64,000 nt of DNA from Chrysomallon squamiferum (Eukaryota > Mollusca > Gastropoda > Neomphalida > Peltospiridae): positions 42,083,652 through 42,147,651 of the forward strand of contig CM022665.1 in the NCBI GenBank assembly GCA_012295275.1, read 5' to 3'. A program made the position numbers and the translations under genes. The notes under the pieces were generated by a model. It was not told where the DNA came from, searched no databases, and saw only the letters and a list, made by a program, of their open reading frames with translations. How positions within the stretch are numbered: the first letter of the stretch is position 1; each line of letters opens with the position of its first letter. Below are positions 24,776-45,179 of the stretch, one piece after another.

Positions 24776-26444
24776 ATTTTAACTATAACGATCATTATTC
24801 AGTCACTGGTACTTTTTTGCTCTACAGAAAATATAAGGAAAGATGTAATTATGTTGTTTTAAAGTTGTATGTTCAAACATATAAATCAAAAGAAACTTTA
24901 CTAAAACTCTCATTATAATTACATTTATTCTGCATTATAAAAAAAGGGAATGATTTAAATTTTCATAAAAGTTAGTTATTTTTTATGTTAAATGTTTATA
25001 CAGTGGTTTAATAATTAAACGTATGGTTTTAAATGCGATATGTGAACTACAGCTCTATGTTTCGTCCAAGCAGTACATTTATTAATCCAGAAGAAAATTT
25101 CTTCAAGGCTATGGGCAATATAAAGTTTAAAAATCCCCACAAAAAGAATGTCTGATCATGTATATCTATACCGACCACATATGCTCATCAAAAATATATT
25201 TACCAAATTATAATCTGCAACAAACATACACACATAGACACATAGACACACAGTTACACACAACAAACTGTACCACTTACGCATAAAAACAGAATATTAC
25301 AGATTCAGTAATCAATCAAAAAAAGGGGGGAGCCATCTTTAAAGCTCTACATTCGTAAATCTGTGAGCAAGCGAAACGGCCTTGTCAGAATGTCAGCGAA
25401 AAGCAGAATCAATATTTAAAAGACTGTAGGGCGGCTTCTGTGCCTAAGATGACAAACTTGACAAGCATCATCGGGATGACAGGATAAACATTGGTTTCGT
25501 CGTGTTGCCGTCGTCCACAGAGAGTCCACTGTCACTTCGTGTTTGCGTGGTGATCGCGAGAGTAGGACACCATCAAAGACGCCGTCACCTTGTCTGAAAA
25601 GAAAATGATAATCAGTGGGGGCAGATGGCAATGTTTTATTTGAATGGTGATGTTAAAGTGAACAGCGGCGTTTTGCGACCGTGATTTGTGAAGTGATAAT
25701 TACTGCTAATGCGAGACATTAATGATTCGTTTTGTGGATTTTAACAACTGATTTATTGCCGTGAATTTTGAGACTGCTTTGTTCCTTTTTGTTTAGTGCC
25801 TATCTGTTTCATTAAGAGCTCATACTTGAACTTTATAACAGATTTTTTTTTGTCACGTTATTTTTTATCTATTTTTTGTGTTTTTTTTCATAACTTCTTT
25901 GTTCCATTCATACCCCTTTTTTTTCTTTTCTTTTTCTTTTTTTCTTTCTTCTTCTTCTTTTTTTTTTTTTTTTTACTTTTCTCTCCTTTAATTAATTTCT
26001 TTCGTTTTTTTTCTTGACTACATTTTTCTTTCTTTCTCTCTAAATCCATAGTGTTGCTGTCTTTATTACGTGTATAACGTAATTTAATATTAGGTGCAAA
26101 ACTCGTTATTCACATTATTTCACACTCCGCAGAATGAAATATATAGCTAGAAACCGATATGTTTCGTTTTATTCTACTTTTAATGTATCTGCCAATGTAT
26201 GTCTGCTTGGCTGCATAATTATAAGTTTTACATGAATACCTGAGTGATTAGGTAATACTACACATATAAATACCTTTTGTTATATAATACTCAGTGTACT
26301 TTGTCAAGGTTTGGGAGAAGAGAAATATAAAGTCTTATACAGTCTGTGTTATTCTTGAAGGAAAATGGTTTAGACAACTGAATTTTTAAAACGTTATTTC
26401 ATAATAAAAGTAAAACTTTCTTTTATATCTTAAGTCTCAGAAAA

Positions 26445-26530
<86 letters not shown>

Positions 26531-28227
26531 TCTGTGGTGTATGTATATCTGTGACTCGCGGTTTCAGAATAAATCATTACACCAAAACTAGATATTATTA
26601 TTTCATATTCTGCCGTCTGTCAGCCACTGAAAACTTTATTTAATGATGACATGAGTAAAACAACGAGTATCGTACGAAACCTTCTCATTCAACTGGCATT
26701 TGCTGTAACGCCTTTCCGACGTTTTCTTTCTTGTTTTCCCCCTAATTATAGACAAACCACTCAACCTAGCTGTGTTGACTTTTCATTTGACGTTTACACT
26801 AAAGAAAAAGTGTATTTCTTCAACGGCCATGGAAAAAGAGACATAAGCTGAAATGGGGTTAAATGTCCATTGTTTCAGAATCTCGCAGTAACTCTTTGAC
26901 CAAAGTGGTCTTGATGGATGGAAGAGTTAATACATATCATTACAACATTCTGGAAATTTCTGATTCTGGACAGTACTCCACGATTTGTCAAAGGCCGTAA
27001 TATTTTTTCTTTTTTGTCTTTGGTGTGATAAGGTGTATGATAAATGATAAACAGATGCTCCGAATAATAGTTAATATTAAAATATAAGTTTTGGTATTGT
27101 CGAATGAAATTAATGTTGATCTTTTATTTCATGTTTGAAAATAATATTTTGTTAAATGTACATCTTATAAAATAAATAGAAACTTTGATAAAACAAAAAT
27201 TATATATTTTATTACCATTTTAATTAAAGGATAATTTGTTTTTATTCTAGAAATTATCGCATTTTGAAATTTATTTGTCTGATCTTAAAATAACAGTTCA
27301 AGGTTCCTTGCTGTATAATTTTCATACCGTATTGCATTCTGTAATTCATCTATGAAATTGTTTAAATATCTTGGCTTTTTGGTCACTGGCTTTGTTGTTG
27401 TTTTGGGATTTTTTTGTGTGTATTATACTGTCCATATATATATATATTATATTATTTTAAAACGAGTGGAATTAACTACGGCGAGACGGTGCACAGTGCC
27501 AAGTTACACTGACTGTCAAAGAATGATTTACTGTCATTTCAAGCCATTACGTTATCACAATCACCTTCAACAGGAATCCCGAGACTGATACGCTCAGAAC
27601 AATAGAGTAACACCAGTCAAGCAGATACCCATCTTCTGGTTATTCCCCTTTTGTTCGCTCTTCTTTCGACGAGTGGCATTTGTTTCAGTTGGTCCCGTGA
27701 CCTGTGTAAAAGCAGGTCATTATGTCAGTGGGTGTGCACAAAGATATCAGTTCAATCAGCTGTGATTAGATTTTACATTTCAGTACCCAGTAAGTTAACA
27801 CACCCATTTTTTTTTTGGTCTTGAAGTGTTAGGATTGATATATATGATATATTATGTCTGTGTGTGTGTGTGTGTGTGTGTACACAGACAGACACACACA
27901 TGTATACACACACATACATACAGTTCAAGTTCATAGATGATAATTATGAAAAGAAAATGGGTGTGATATAATTCATATATATACACAATATACAATATTT
28001 TTGTCCACACACAACACACACACACACTTGTGATAACACACAGGTATTTACACAAGCGAAACAGTTTTGATAGATGATGATTATTTGAAAAGAGAAACGC
28101 TGATGTGAATTCATACTGACAATAGTAGGTACCATTGAAATGCCTTGTGATAACTTAAGTTATTTTTAAAATTATTGTTTTGCAACACAGTAAACGTTTA
28201 AAGAGAAGAAAGTAAACATTTAAAGAA

Positions 28228-28333
<106 letters not shown>

Positions 28334-29352
28334 GCTAACAGAAATAATATTTAACTTTAAAGTTATCATAAATTTGTGATCTTGATGTAATAAAATAGAT
28401 TATTCTACTGACATACGGGTAGTTTCAGTATTTGTGTAATTACCACAGTTTAAATTTGTTAACGCGAGAATATTTCTTGTCTGGACTTAAACGAACGAAT
28501 TAAAACTGCTAACGGGTAAAATTTGTGGCTGGATCTGTCACGTGGATGTGAATAACGTCACCACGATGGTTTCGCCAACTTTAATTATGATACAAACGTT
28601 ATTAACGGAAAAACGTAGAAAGCAATTTCCTGGAAAAATGTTGAAACGTTTTGTTTTTAAACATCGCTGCCATATTGTACGTTCTTTTGTTCTTGTTTTT
28701 AAATTTGGCCTAAAGTCTGCGAGCACCACACCACTGGAAACTCGAACTGCTTGGAATTATTATAAATATATTAATAATGTAAAATACGATTAAGAAAACA
28801 AATTGAAAGATCTTTATGAAAAATATCTTTAAGAATATTTTTTTAAAACTGTTTCATAAGTATTTTTTTGCTGTATGTTATTATTATTCTGACACTTTAT
28901 ATAACTGGTGTGAAAATACAGTCTCCAGCAGGGCAGATGATGAATTTTATCTGACAGTTACGAAATTCATCACACGTATTTAGCACCCTGCTGTTTTCTG
29001 TTCTACAGACATATTGTGATCTGTCACTCACATCAGCAGAGTAGCACGTGTTCCATACATCTCCTTAATTTACAGGATTACCCTTTTCACAGGGACTGCG
29101 TCTGGTCATTTAATATGTTGCCACGGGAGATAAATTACCCGTTTGCCTTTTATTGGTCGGAAACAGTTTAGTCGTCTTCTTTTCTTTTCAGTTTCTTTTT
29201 ACTTCTTATTGTTCGCTCGCTTGTTAATTATTGTTATTGTTAAATTCGTTTTTTGAGGGAATATTATTTCTGTAAATTAGATGTTCAGAGATAAATGTAT
29301 TTCTTAATTATCATCATCATCATCATCATCATAATCATTATTATCATCATCA

Positions 29353-29408
<56 letters not shown>

Positions 29409-30296
29409 GTTGTTGTTGTTCTTGGTTTGTTTGTTTTGTTTGGGGTTCTGAATAGAAGAAAAAAAGACCAAAAATAGATGCATATACACATTTAGATGGT
29501 ATTTCTTTTATATGCATAAGTACAGACCAACATCAAAAAAGGAGTGGTGAAATACTGAAGTACGGCCACAAGAAATTCATTTTATTAGTGCAAACAACTT
29601 TTAAACACCGCATATTTTTAAACGAGACACTGGAGGTACTATTTACTTTTTAACAAACGAATAATCGTTTATTATGAAACTGAGAGTAAAAAGTGTGAAA
29701 TGCTAGGATCGCTGAGTGTGCAAATAACAGAGATGAATTCAGCACTGTCCTAACACGTATTTTGTTTTCTGCTTGAATGAAAACTGGAACATCCTTGCCT
29801 TTATTTATTGTCAAACATGTCCCATTCGAGCAGCATTAAAGAACATTTATATACAAACATCTCCGTTGCTTGTATCAATGATTGAATGGCATTAGCATGA
29901 TAAGTGTCGAATGAAATGTGGTCCTTGAAAAACTCTGGTGCCCTTGAATGTCTTTTTCACACCTACCTGCTTGGTTTGCTTCCAGACCTGCATTATCATA
30001 CTGTATTATAGATTAATAACCAGAACGCTAATGGATACAGAAATAAAATAGATTCTTGGCAATGTTCATTATTGTAATGAAAGATTAATGCAAGGCGGTC
30101 CAGGTATAGTAATAAATATAGAATTAGAATATGTTTTTTGGCAGTATTTATACACAAGTGAATACGATATTTTACGATACATGTATTTGTATGTGTGTCT
30201 GCCAACAGTAAAATCCATAAATAATTGTTTAATCATTTTTCATTTTAGTATAAAGCAAAACCATCGCAGCATGGCGTATTATGATTATGATTATGA

Positions 30297-30351
<55 letters not shown>

Positions 30352-30587
30352 TATTATTATTACTATTCTACTGTGTTATTAATTTGACATATTTTTAACA
30401 TATAATCATATACGTATGCAGAATAGAAACTACAATAGTTTACTACATGAAGATTTCACTGAAAGAATAAAATTTATCTTCGTGTATTCATTTATTACTT
30501 TCTGTTTGAACACACACACACACACACATACATACACACACATACTTCATCCTTTACTTTCTTGTCCTTTCTTCTTTCTTTTTTGTT

Positions 30588-30589
<2 letters not shown>

Positions 30590-30621
<32 letters not shown>

Positions 30622-30664
30622 TTTATATATATATATATATATTATATATATATATATATATATA
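30590..30664. repeat. (TA)n self-complementary tract
   Basis: Nearly pure alternating TA, broken by short T runs. It can form cruciform or hairpin structures and is followed by poly-T. Confidence 0.8.
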
Positions 30665-31145
30665 AAAATATTTTTTTTTTTTTTTTGAAGAGCATATTAT
30701 CATACAGGTATAGGTGAGTCACAGTAAAATGGAACGAGTCACCAGGTAAGGTAAACGCAGGTCTCTTTCTTAGCCCGTCTGGCGGCCGATAGTTTGTATT
30801 CTTAGTTTGAATGGCAAGTACAAGGTGTTTTATGAATGGATCCTCGGTTAATTTATCACCTGTATGACGTCGCAGCGGGCGTCTGGCAGGTACACGACAC
30901 GTAATGACGGTAGACATGTTACCAATCAGTTAACAGTCATCAATGTCACTACGTGCTGTATAGTTCTTTTATTCTTCTTTTTTTATTTTTTTTATTATTT
31001 TATTTTATTTTTCCCAGACAATGCATGGCTTCATCATTAGTAAAACCCCACATAGTGAATATCACAAGAAAACGAAATTGAAAAATGAAAATTGTTATAC
31101 GGTGTGTCCATAGCGCTTCTAATTTCGTGATAGTAAACAGTCGTT

Positions 31146-31183
<38 letters not shown>

Positions 31184-32767
31184 GTAAATGTGTATGAATA
31201 TATGTACGTACGTAAGTGTATATATGTATATATGTATCTGTGTATCTATGTATGTATGTATATATGTATGTATATGTGTGTGTATGTATGTATGTGTGTA
31301 TGTATGTATGTATGTATGTATGTATGTATGTATGCATGTATGTATGTATGTATGCATGTATGTATTTATTTATTAATATTACATATAGTATAACACGTTC
31401 TAACTTTAACATATTACAAAAGTGCAGCTTCTATTTCTGTATTACATTTCTTTCCACTACAGTTTTCATTAAAAAAATTAAAAATTAAAATAAATAAATT
31501 AATTAAAAAATATAATGTTTTATATATCTTTTTTAATTAAAAAGAACAAACAGTGTCATTGTTAAACATACTTATCTAACATTTACTGAAACAACGCCTT
31601 AGTGCCATACATTGGGCTACTCCTAACAATTACAGTGAAAATAACTGTGTAATTAAAATGATGATATCAATGTAAGTTTGAGATATGTTATTTTAAACAG
31701 TTCTTGTCGGTTACATCAATCTGGATAATACAGTAATTACATTAATAAAGAAATAGATGCAAAGAAATAACCTCGGTACGTCACTGGCATTTAAAGGTAT
31801 TTTATTTTCTACTCATATATATACATACTTACACATACATAGTTACATACAAACATACATACATAAACTTCGGAGTGCGGGCGAATGGGTGCCCTACGTT
31901 TGAGCCTCGTCAGCGGCATCTGACGGGGTTTGTGAGGTCGTGATTGGACTTTGTCCTCCTGCGTCAGTGCGTTCCCGAATATTGTCTATGTGTAGAGTAT
32001 GTACATAAGACAGAGAATATTCAAAATCATAAACTACATACATAAATACATACATACATATACCTAGATACATAAACATTCATACAAACACACATACAAA
32101 CATAGATACATACACATTCATACAAACACACATACATACATAGATACATACACATTCATACAAACGTACATACAAACATAGATACATACATACATACATG
32201 CACATCGTGTGGGTGTTAATGTGGGCGCGATATAACCTATTTGTTATTCTGAAATAACTATTGGTAACACGGATTAACAAGATACAAAACCATGACAACT
32301 CTGTATCTATTCCACTGTGTAAAGTATCAAAATTTGGTTGAAATGTTTTATTTTACTTCCACTGTCACTTATTGCTTAAACGCAAATTCAAGAAGAAATC
32401 GCGTCTTTTGACATTCATATTGAGTGCACACCTTGGCCTACTTTCCGCTACAACTAGAGACTGATATGTGCTTTTCTATCATCAAGAGAATGCATCATTT
32501 AATATATTTTGATACTAAGTAAGGATCTGCGGAAATTCTTTTTCCTGCAGTCAGTTCATACGTGATAACCTCTTGTAATGAATTAGCAGCTGTATCTATC
32601 TACCTGTAACGAATCTACAATGATATATCTAACTGAAATGAATTAATCGTGATATCTATCTGAAAAGAATTAACAGTGACATCAGTATGTATGTACGTAT
32701 GTAAGTGTATATGTGTGTATGTATGTATCTATGTGTATGTATGTATGTATGTATCTATGTGTGTATG

Positions 32768-32800
<33 letters not shown>

Positions 32801-33789
32801 TATAATATATATATATATATGATGATAATGATGGTGGTAATTTAACAAATGGTGGTAATTGACAAAAATATGGTACAATCTAGACAAGTGCGTTTTATTA
32901 CCATCTGACTCTCAGACTAATACTATATTTCAAACACGAGTCAGCAGACACAAATTAAACCATTTTTCTTATCTCTATCGTAACCCAAATCTTCCCATCC
33001 CAAATGTCCCTCTGTTTAAACCAGTATTTCATTTCCAAGGAAGACACTTTTTTGACAACAATGAACAAACAAACATAAAATAATAAATAAATAAACGCAG
33101 ACTGCTTTCTGTCTCGTCTGGTTCTTTCTTTTCTGTTCGTGCTCTTAATCCGCTTTTCGTGAAAGAAACAGACGACACTGTGGTAAAAGAATTATACGTC
33201 ATCGTGGGTCACGTCTGCTGACCTTTTTCGTGATGGCTACGCAATAAGACATTTTATAAGGCAGAGAGATCAAACAGTTACCGGGGACAGTGTATCGTGT
33301 AACGTGGCTTTGTGACTGACAGAGATCAGGGTCCAGTGACAGATGTACGGAATTATACAAGTGTGGAGTCGTGTAAAGTCAAATAATCACTTACTGTTTT
33401 GTCACAGTTCTGGTGTTCTGTGTTTCTGATAACGGGTGAATGGATAAGTGATTAATTTAAAGAATGAATCAAAGAAAGAATCGTTGAATGAATGAATGAA
33501 TGAATGATGAATGATGAATGAACGAATGAATGAATGAATGAACGAATTAATGAAAGAATGAATGAACAAACGAATGAATGAAACGAATGAATGAAAGATT
33601 GAATTAAACAAATTAATGAAAGAATGAATGAACGAACGAACGAATGAATAAAATAATGAATAAATAATGAATGGATATTTATCTACATCTTGATCACGTT
33701 ACTAATAAAGATATAAGGTGTTTTTCGTTGATTTGAAGCAATAAATCTTCTACATGCATGTTTCCCTTAAACAGAATCGCACACACCAT

Positions 33790-33875
33790 ATCGTATGATA
33801 TTTCACCAGTGGATTAAAGGCTTTAACTGGAAATAAGTCAACAGGTGCACCCAGGAGAATTGAACCAGTGACCCA
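33790..33875 (-). mobile_element. tRNA-like SINE head
   Basis: On the minus strand GTCACTGGTTCAATTCTCC is a near-consensus B-box, and ACTGGTGAAATATC lies further on. The A-box is weak. It is reported as a probable remnant only. Confidence 0.3.
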
Positions 33876-34218
33876 TTACATTTAAAACAAGCGTTTGTTT
33901 CATTCTTTCGTTATTTTGACATTTTTAAAATTCTTTCTCTTGTTCAAGGGGGGGTTAACGTTGGTAATATTTTCACAGAACAAATTATAACGAATGCAGT
34001 TACTGCAGAACGCTACGTACTTTTATACACGGGGGCATTTGGCTTTGTTTTATTTGATTGTTATATTAAAGTGAATATCATTTGTCTGTCTGATTCGTGC
34101 AACGATTTTACTAATACGAGTTTGTCACACATACATATAATATGAATGGTATGCTTGGTGCATGTTCGTTATTTGAAACATTGTTATGATAACATTTCAT
34201 TTAATTACTCACACATAC

Positions 34219-34325
<107 letters not shown>

Positions 34326-34455
34326 TGACATGCAAGAAGCATTTTCTTTTTGTCTATTTATTTGCACATATGCGAACAAATTTGATTGCAGCTACTTGTT
34401 CAGATCACTGACTTTTCTTCTTCTTTTTTTTTTTGTTTTTTTTTGTTTAGTTTTG

Positions 34456-34642
34456 TTTTGTAGTGGATCTCTCTTTTTAAAAGAAAACAAAAACCTGGAA
34501 GCATAATGCAGATAAAGAAAAAACTCTTGTAAAAAAACAATTAATGGTTTTGTAGTGGATCTCTCTTTTTAAAAGAAAACAAAAACCTGGAAGCATAATG
34601 CAGATAAAGAAAAAAAAACTCTTGTAAAACAACAATTAATAT
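34456..34642. repeat. Two-copy tandem duplication, 92-bp unit
   Basis: TTTTGTAGTGGATCTCTC and the sequence to AACAATTAAT occur twice (starting at 34456 and about 34548). They are nearly identical and differ mainly in A-run lengths, so the duplication is recent. Confidence 0.85.
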
Positions 34643-34671
34643 TGTTAGCCAATATTTAAATTTGGAAAGAG

Positions 34672-35100
34672 TTAATCTTTAGCAAGGACATCATAGTGTT
34701 TACACAGTTCTCTAAATGACAAGACGTGAGATTTCCCCGTTCTGTAACATTCCGGCCTGGTATGAAGAAACACGACCAAATCATGTTTCGCTAAAACGAC
34801 ATCTTTTGTTTCTCCTTCGACCTTAGCTGGATACGTCACAACAGTCCAATCTGCAGTCCAGACAACGATGCGTTTCGTTCGTCTCAACTTACACAAATAT
34901 TTAAATGTCACTTTGTCAGTTCTCTGTTCAAGTTATGCATCTTCACTGGCTGTATATGTAGATAAACAGGAACTCAAGAACCGCCGCTGTCACACTGTTT
35001 CCAAAATTGTCCAAGGCGACATCACTCTGTACTCCTCCACGTCCGTTAGTTTCGTGTTTTTGTCCGGCCTTGGCGACGTAAGGACATAGATTAACCCTTT
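34672..35100 (-). pseudogene. Decayed or multi-exon coding remnant, unrecognised product
   Basis: Two blocks on the minus strand read like protein. The upstream block (about 35094-34990) gives KVKGLIYVLTSPRPDKNTKL, then TDVEEYRVMSPWTILETV, then a stop. The downstream block (about 34929-34672) gives RTDKVTFKYLCKLRRTKRIV and continues about 60 residues to TAA at 34672-34674, ending FRELCKHYDVLAKD. They lie in different frames, with about 60 bases and stops between. Either an intron was missed or the gene is broken. Local CpG content is higher than the flanks. I do not recognise the family. Confidence 0.35.
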
Positions 35101-35364
35101 CACCTTGGGCAGACGTTGTTATTATTATTGGCACGTGAAGCGGATCCACATCTATTTGTCACGGTTTCACTTCCAGTCTGCTGCGGTAGCGCTGCGGGCC
35201 TCGTTTTGGTCCAGTTTCAGTTTCTTATTATTTTTGGCCGTTTATTATTCCAACAATGCTTTCTGATTGTGACACTTAGGTATAAAGAAAACGGTCCTTT
35301 CAGTGAACGAATACCTGATGTTCACGAGCTAAATTCGATGAGATTTGCTGAAAGAAAGCAATTG

Positions 35365-35395
<31 letters not shown>

Positions 35396-35399
35396 ATAA

Positions 35400-40340
<4,941 letters not shown>

Positions 40341-40342
40341 AG

Positions 40343-40472
40343 GCACCACGACGTATTTGGCGGATTACTACAAAGTGCTTGCTTGTTAAAGAAACAACAC
40401 AATCAGAGATGAGATTTTTCAGTGTTTAGCAGACAGATATTTTGTGAACCAAACGATATATTCGTCTTCCTA
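40343..40472 (+). other. Probable 5' UTR exon part of the papilin-like gene
   Basis: A TTGCAG acceptor at 40342 follows an ATT repeat (about 40212-40338). From there sequence without repeats runs to the ATG at 40473, which is preceded by CCTA. This suggests an upstream noncoding exon and a UTR intron. Alternatively transcription starts inside 40343-40472. Confidence 0.4.
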
Positions 40473-40520
40473 ATGGATTACCTGCCCCTGCTATTGCTGC
40501 TGGCAAGCACGGAAGTATTC
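40473..40520 (+). CDS. Papilin-like exon 1: signal peptide
   Basis: [16 protein letters not shown] in 16 codons, followed by donor GTAAGT. Its phase 0 end matches exon 2. The Leu-rich core and the fit to the next exon support this exon despite its small size. Confidence 0.75.
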
Positions 40521-41183
40521 GTAAGTGTAACATAGAGTCGATTATGAAGTGCTTTAATTTTTAATTTTATTTATTTATTTATTTGTTTATTTTTTATGCG
40601 TCTACGTATGTCTACAAATACTTATTCCTTATAATGTTTGCTAAGTAGACAACTAAACCAAAGTTTATCTTACCAAAGCTATTTACTTAATTATCAATAA
40701 TGTTATAAATTACAATAATATGACAAAACTGAGATCCAGCTGGGCCTCAAGACTCGCCTAGCCTGGCAAAGGTGACTGTGGTGGATATACTTAGAAAATG
40801 TTATCGTTTTAGTTTGACAATATTATTTTTCTTTCTTTCTTTTTAAAAAAATTTTTTAAAAAAATAAAATAAGTTTTGTTCTTGTTTTTGTCGTATTTTC
40901 GAATAACAGTAAAATTTAAATAGAAAAAAAAAAAAAAAAAAACTTTGTATAAGATTTGGTTTATAAAGTTCATAAGTGTCAGGAGACCTGAGTTTCCAGG
41001 TAGGAAGTAAATAAGCATGAGAGGCAATAAACATACAATTTATGTGCTTTGAAATTGTAAAATGTTCTGATATGAACAATCCCAATAAATCAACAGATTT
41101 TGTGTGTATGTATATATGTATGTGTGGTTATTATTTTCTGTGTTTGTTTGTTTTTTATATTTTTATTTAGTGTTTTTCGCCTT

Positions 41184-41219
<36 letters not shown>

Positions 41220-43623
41220 TTGTTGTTTACCTTCAGTACCACTCTTGCTATACTCAGTATTATTCATTTATTTTTTATTACTTTTGTCTGATTTACAAGA
41301 CTGTTTATTTTATGTCGGAGTCTGTATATCATGACGTAAATAAATTTTCTTGTGAGATATTTGTTTGCAGACCACCTTTGTGTGTACTATGAACATGAGA
41401 TTGGTGCAAAACAACCCAACAACTTTTCTATGTAATACTTCAAGAAAAAAGAAATAACAATAAGCGTTTTCTTTGTCAGTGTCTGTTATAATACAACATA
41501 TAAACTTCTGTACGTAATACTTCAAGAAATAATAACAATATCCGTTTTCTTTGTCAGTAACTGTCATTATACAACAAAACCATACATTGTACATTCCCAC
41601 AATACACCTCTTTCACAAAACTAAGGTTGTGTTGTTGTTTCTGTTTTTTCTGTGTGTTTTTTTTTTTTTTTTTTTTTTTTCGTTGTTGTTGTTGTTTTGT
41701 TTGTTTTTTTTTTTTTTTTTTTTAAATTTAATTTAATTTACTTTTTAATTTTATAACGAAAAGATATTTCATCTGGCCTTTTCCAATATCCTATATATCT
41801 ATCTTTGAAAACATGAATACTTTGAAGTTTCTAAAACTATCATGTAAAAAGTATAATGACAAGGTCAAAAAATATAATCTGTTCAGTAGATTATTACTGA
41901 CGTAATGCTGCTCATTTGTTGTGCCTATCACGGTCAATTATGTTCCACATTTGGGTGATTGTCCTCATCTGTGTCATTTACGTTTCAAAAAAAAAAATTA
42001 AAAAATCAAAAAATTAAAAAATCAACAACATAAAGATAAAAAGGAAATGATTTAATCCATGTAATGACATTTATTTTTTGAAACCATATCGTTTTGCCCT
42101 AAATGAAAAGTCAGCCTGACCTTAGTAACGTCTGGCACAGATAAATAATTACGATGTGCATTCTGTGTGTGCGTCATGTCTCTGCCTACGTAGACAAATT
42201 GAGCTGTTGCAGATAAACTGTTCTGCAAACAGGACGAACAAGAGAAAAACGTGTCGACTGAAAACGCCTGCTGGTCAACAGGTACGGCTTCAAAGTATAT
42301 GACGTCACTTAGTCAGTTAGTTTACCGCATCAGTATCGCATTCCGTTTGACCAGTTTTTCCTTGCATAGCGCAGTAAGCTTCACTGGTGACTTGGAGATG
42401 TAGTTTCTACACACGATTTCACATCTGAGAGATTTCGTGTGTTAGGATACTCGTATGACAAGAAAGGTTTTAGTTTCACTGGCAAAAAAATGTTATTGAT
42501 ACAGTCCTGGTAGTTATTATTATTACCATCATCATAATCATCATTTATATTATATCATCATCATCATCATTATTATTATTAATGTCATAGTTATCTTCCT
42601 TATCATCATTATTTTACCATTATCATTGAATCATAATCAAAATTATCATCATCATCATAATCAACATCATCATCATCACTATCATCCACCACCATTATTA
42701 TTATTATTATTATTATTATTTTTACTTCGATGAACCCGATTTATATGTCAGTGATAAAGGATCTGATTAGGGTTTCGAACGATGAAAACATCTCCAAAGA
42801 TTAATTTCTTGAAAAGTAAGGGATGCAGCTAGATTTAAAAAATTGATGACTCACAGTCAGATCATGAAAGACTAAGATCAAATAATATTAACTTTATTAC
42901 ATTCTTTGTCCATGCTGTGTAAACTGAAACCATACATACGTGAAAAAGAGAAATACCAAGATGGCACATATTATACCATGCGCAAGCTTGGAATGTCAGA
43001 TACGTCATCTAGATATGTATAATACTAAGTTTCACAGTTATTAATAATAAAAAATAAAAATAAAATAGTTGTCTGATAAAGAAAAATCTTATTCTTTCTT
43101 TTCACCCATTCTATTGAAGATCTACATCTCCCTTTCTTTTCTTTTTTGTTATTTTTTTTGACGAGATTACAGTACTTATGCCTATGTAATAAACCAGCTC
43201 CAAATGTTAACTCAGTCACCAGTTAATTTAACGGCATGCTTATTATTTATTGAATGTTAAACTTGGTTTATGGCTGAGCTTAATCATACAAACGTATTAA
43301 ATAGGAAAGGTCAGAAATGTTGACGTTTTTAATGAACTTGCAGATTTATTTCTGTGTGACTGAGTTAGATCGTAAACGTATTTGAATACTTTTTGATCGA
43401 ACAGATAAAGTATTTGATACAGAAACAGAATAATAACCCAGTGACAAAGCACAGTGTGACGCATTAATGTAACCAGCCGTTTGACGAAAACAAAGAAGTA
43501 TAACGACGAGTAATTAGCAGCAGACTGCAGTTGATGTAAAATTAGATTTTTCAGTGTTGTTTTCTTATTTATTTTCTCTTTTATTGTTGTTGTTGTTGCT
43601 GTTATCGACAATGGTGCGTGTGA

Positions 43624-43678
<55 letters not shown>

Positions 43679-44263
43679 CCGACAGAAGAACAAAAAAAGC
43701 AAAAAAAGGTTCACGTACTGGATCTTTAATAACAATAAAGGTCAGTACGTTTGGGTGCATTATCCACGTGTGAATGGTGCGTGTGATATGCAGTGACCTG
43801 CGCACCTGTTACCACCATGGTCTGATGACACCAGACTGAGAGGTATGTCTCGGGTCAGAGGTGTGTCGTCGCTCACACACAAAACGCTGCAGACGAGTTT
43901 TAGCTGCGTTAGCACAGACGTCGTCGACTATTTATAAACAGTTTTTAATTAAATGTGTGTATCTGTCAACTCAGGGCAGGATGGTATCACACACTGCACA
44001 CTGATAGGAGTGGCGTTAACGATGGTATCAGTTAACCACAGAACAGTGAAATCGTTGTTGCCGGCTAATAATAAATTTTCTGTTCAAGTTTTTTTTTTTA
44101 GCTTCTCCGTTCTTCCATTGTTTTGTTGGGATTTTTAATCTTTTTTTTTTTTTTTTTTTTTTTTTCTTTTTTGCAGCATCATTTGCTTCCTTTATTTATA
44201 ATAATAATATAATTTTTTTTTTTCTATCTTTTTTCTTCTTTTTCTTCTTTTTTAATTTGGTTT

Positions 44264-44306
<43 letters not shown>

Positions 44307-45120
44307 TCAATTTAAATTTTAATTATATTTAATCATACTTTGATTAGAACACAAAGAGTTTAAGATTCATTTTAATTTTGCAAATTATCTTATTAAAATT
44401 CACAAAGGAACGGATTTCTAGTTATAACAGACTTCAGCTATTTTCGATCATTAAGTTAAACAGGATATACCTGATTACTGTGTTAAGATATTGCATCTTT
44501 ATCCTGCAAAGGTAAGAATGCTGATTTGCAGCGAGGCTAGCCGAGCTATTATGTACAGTGATTGCAGGATAAATTCTAATACTTATCCGCTGAAGGAAAT
44601 GCTAATTTATCTTCCATTTATAATACTGATATTCATTTATATTTAATTATATATGTCAGACATCTTGGAATCGGATAATGAGCAAATAAAAGTCTTTTTT
44701 TTATTTCATTTTTTTTTTTTTTTTTTTCACTCCGACAAAGTGTCTAACGCTTTAACTCTAATACTTTCTCGAGAATGCTACAAATGTCTGGATGTATAAT
44801 TCTGTTTTTATCACATTTCCTTTTTCTTTAACATTCGCAAGATTCATTGCCTCGGAAATGCAAACAGAGGCTCAGTTCGAACAGATATTTTGTCTTACTT
44901 GGATAACTTTAACTGATGAAACTATTTAGCAGTTCGAATATAGAAAACGTTCAAACAATAATGAATGGACATATTTCATTATCTATAACTAGTTTATGGA
45001 AAATTATATTTCTTTATCTTTTTCTTTTATCTCTTTCTTAGTCTTTCTCTCACTCTTTCCCTCCACCATTTTATTTCTCTCTCCGTGCGTGTGTCCTCTC
45101 TATTTCTCTACACAAAGAAA

Positions 45121-45179
<59 letters not shown>

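Noticed and set aside
30960-31020. Poly-A/T tails as proof of recent LINE or retrogene insertions (also 35365-35391, 58427-58477)
   Set aside because: Homopolymer runs are everywhere in this window, and no reverse transcriptase or endonuclease motif or target-site duplication was found next to them.
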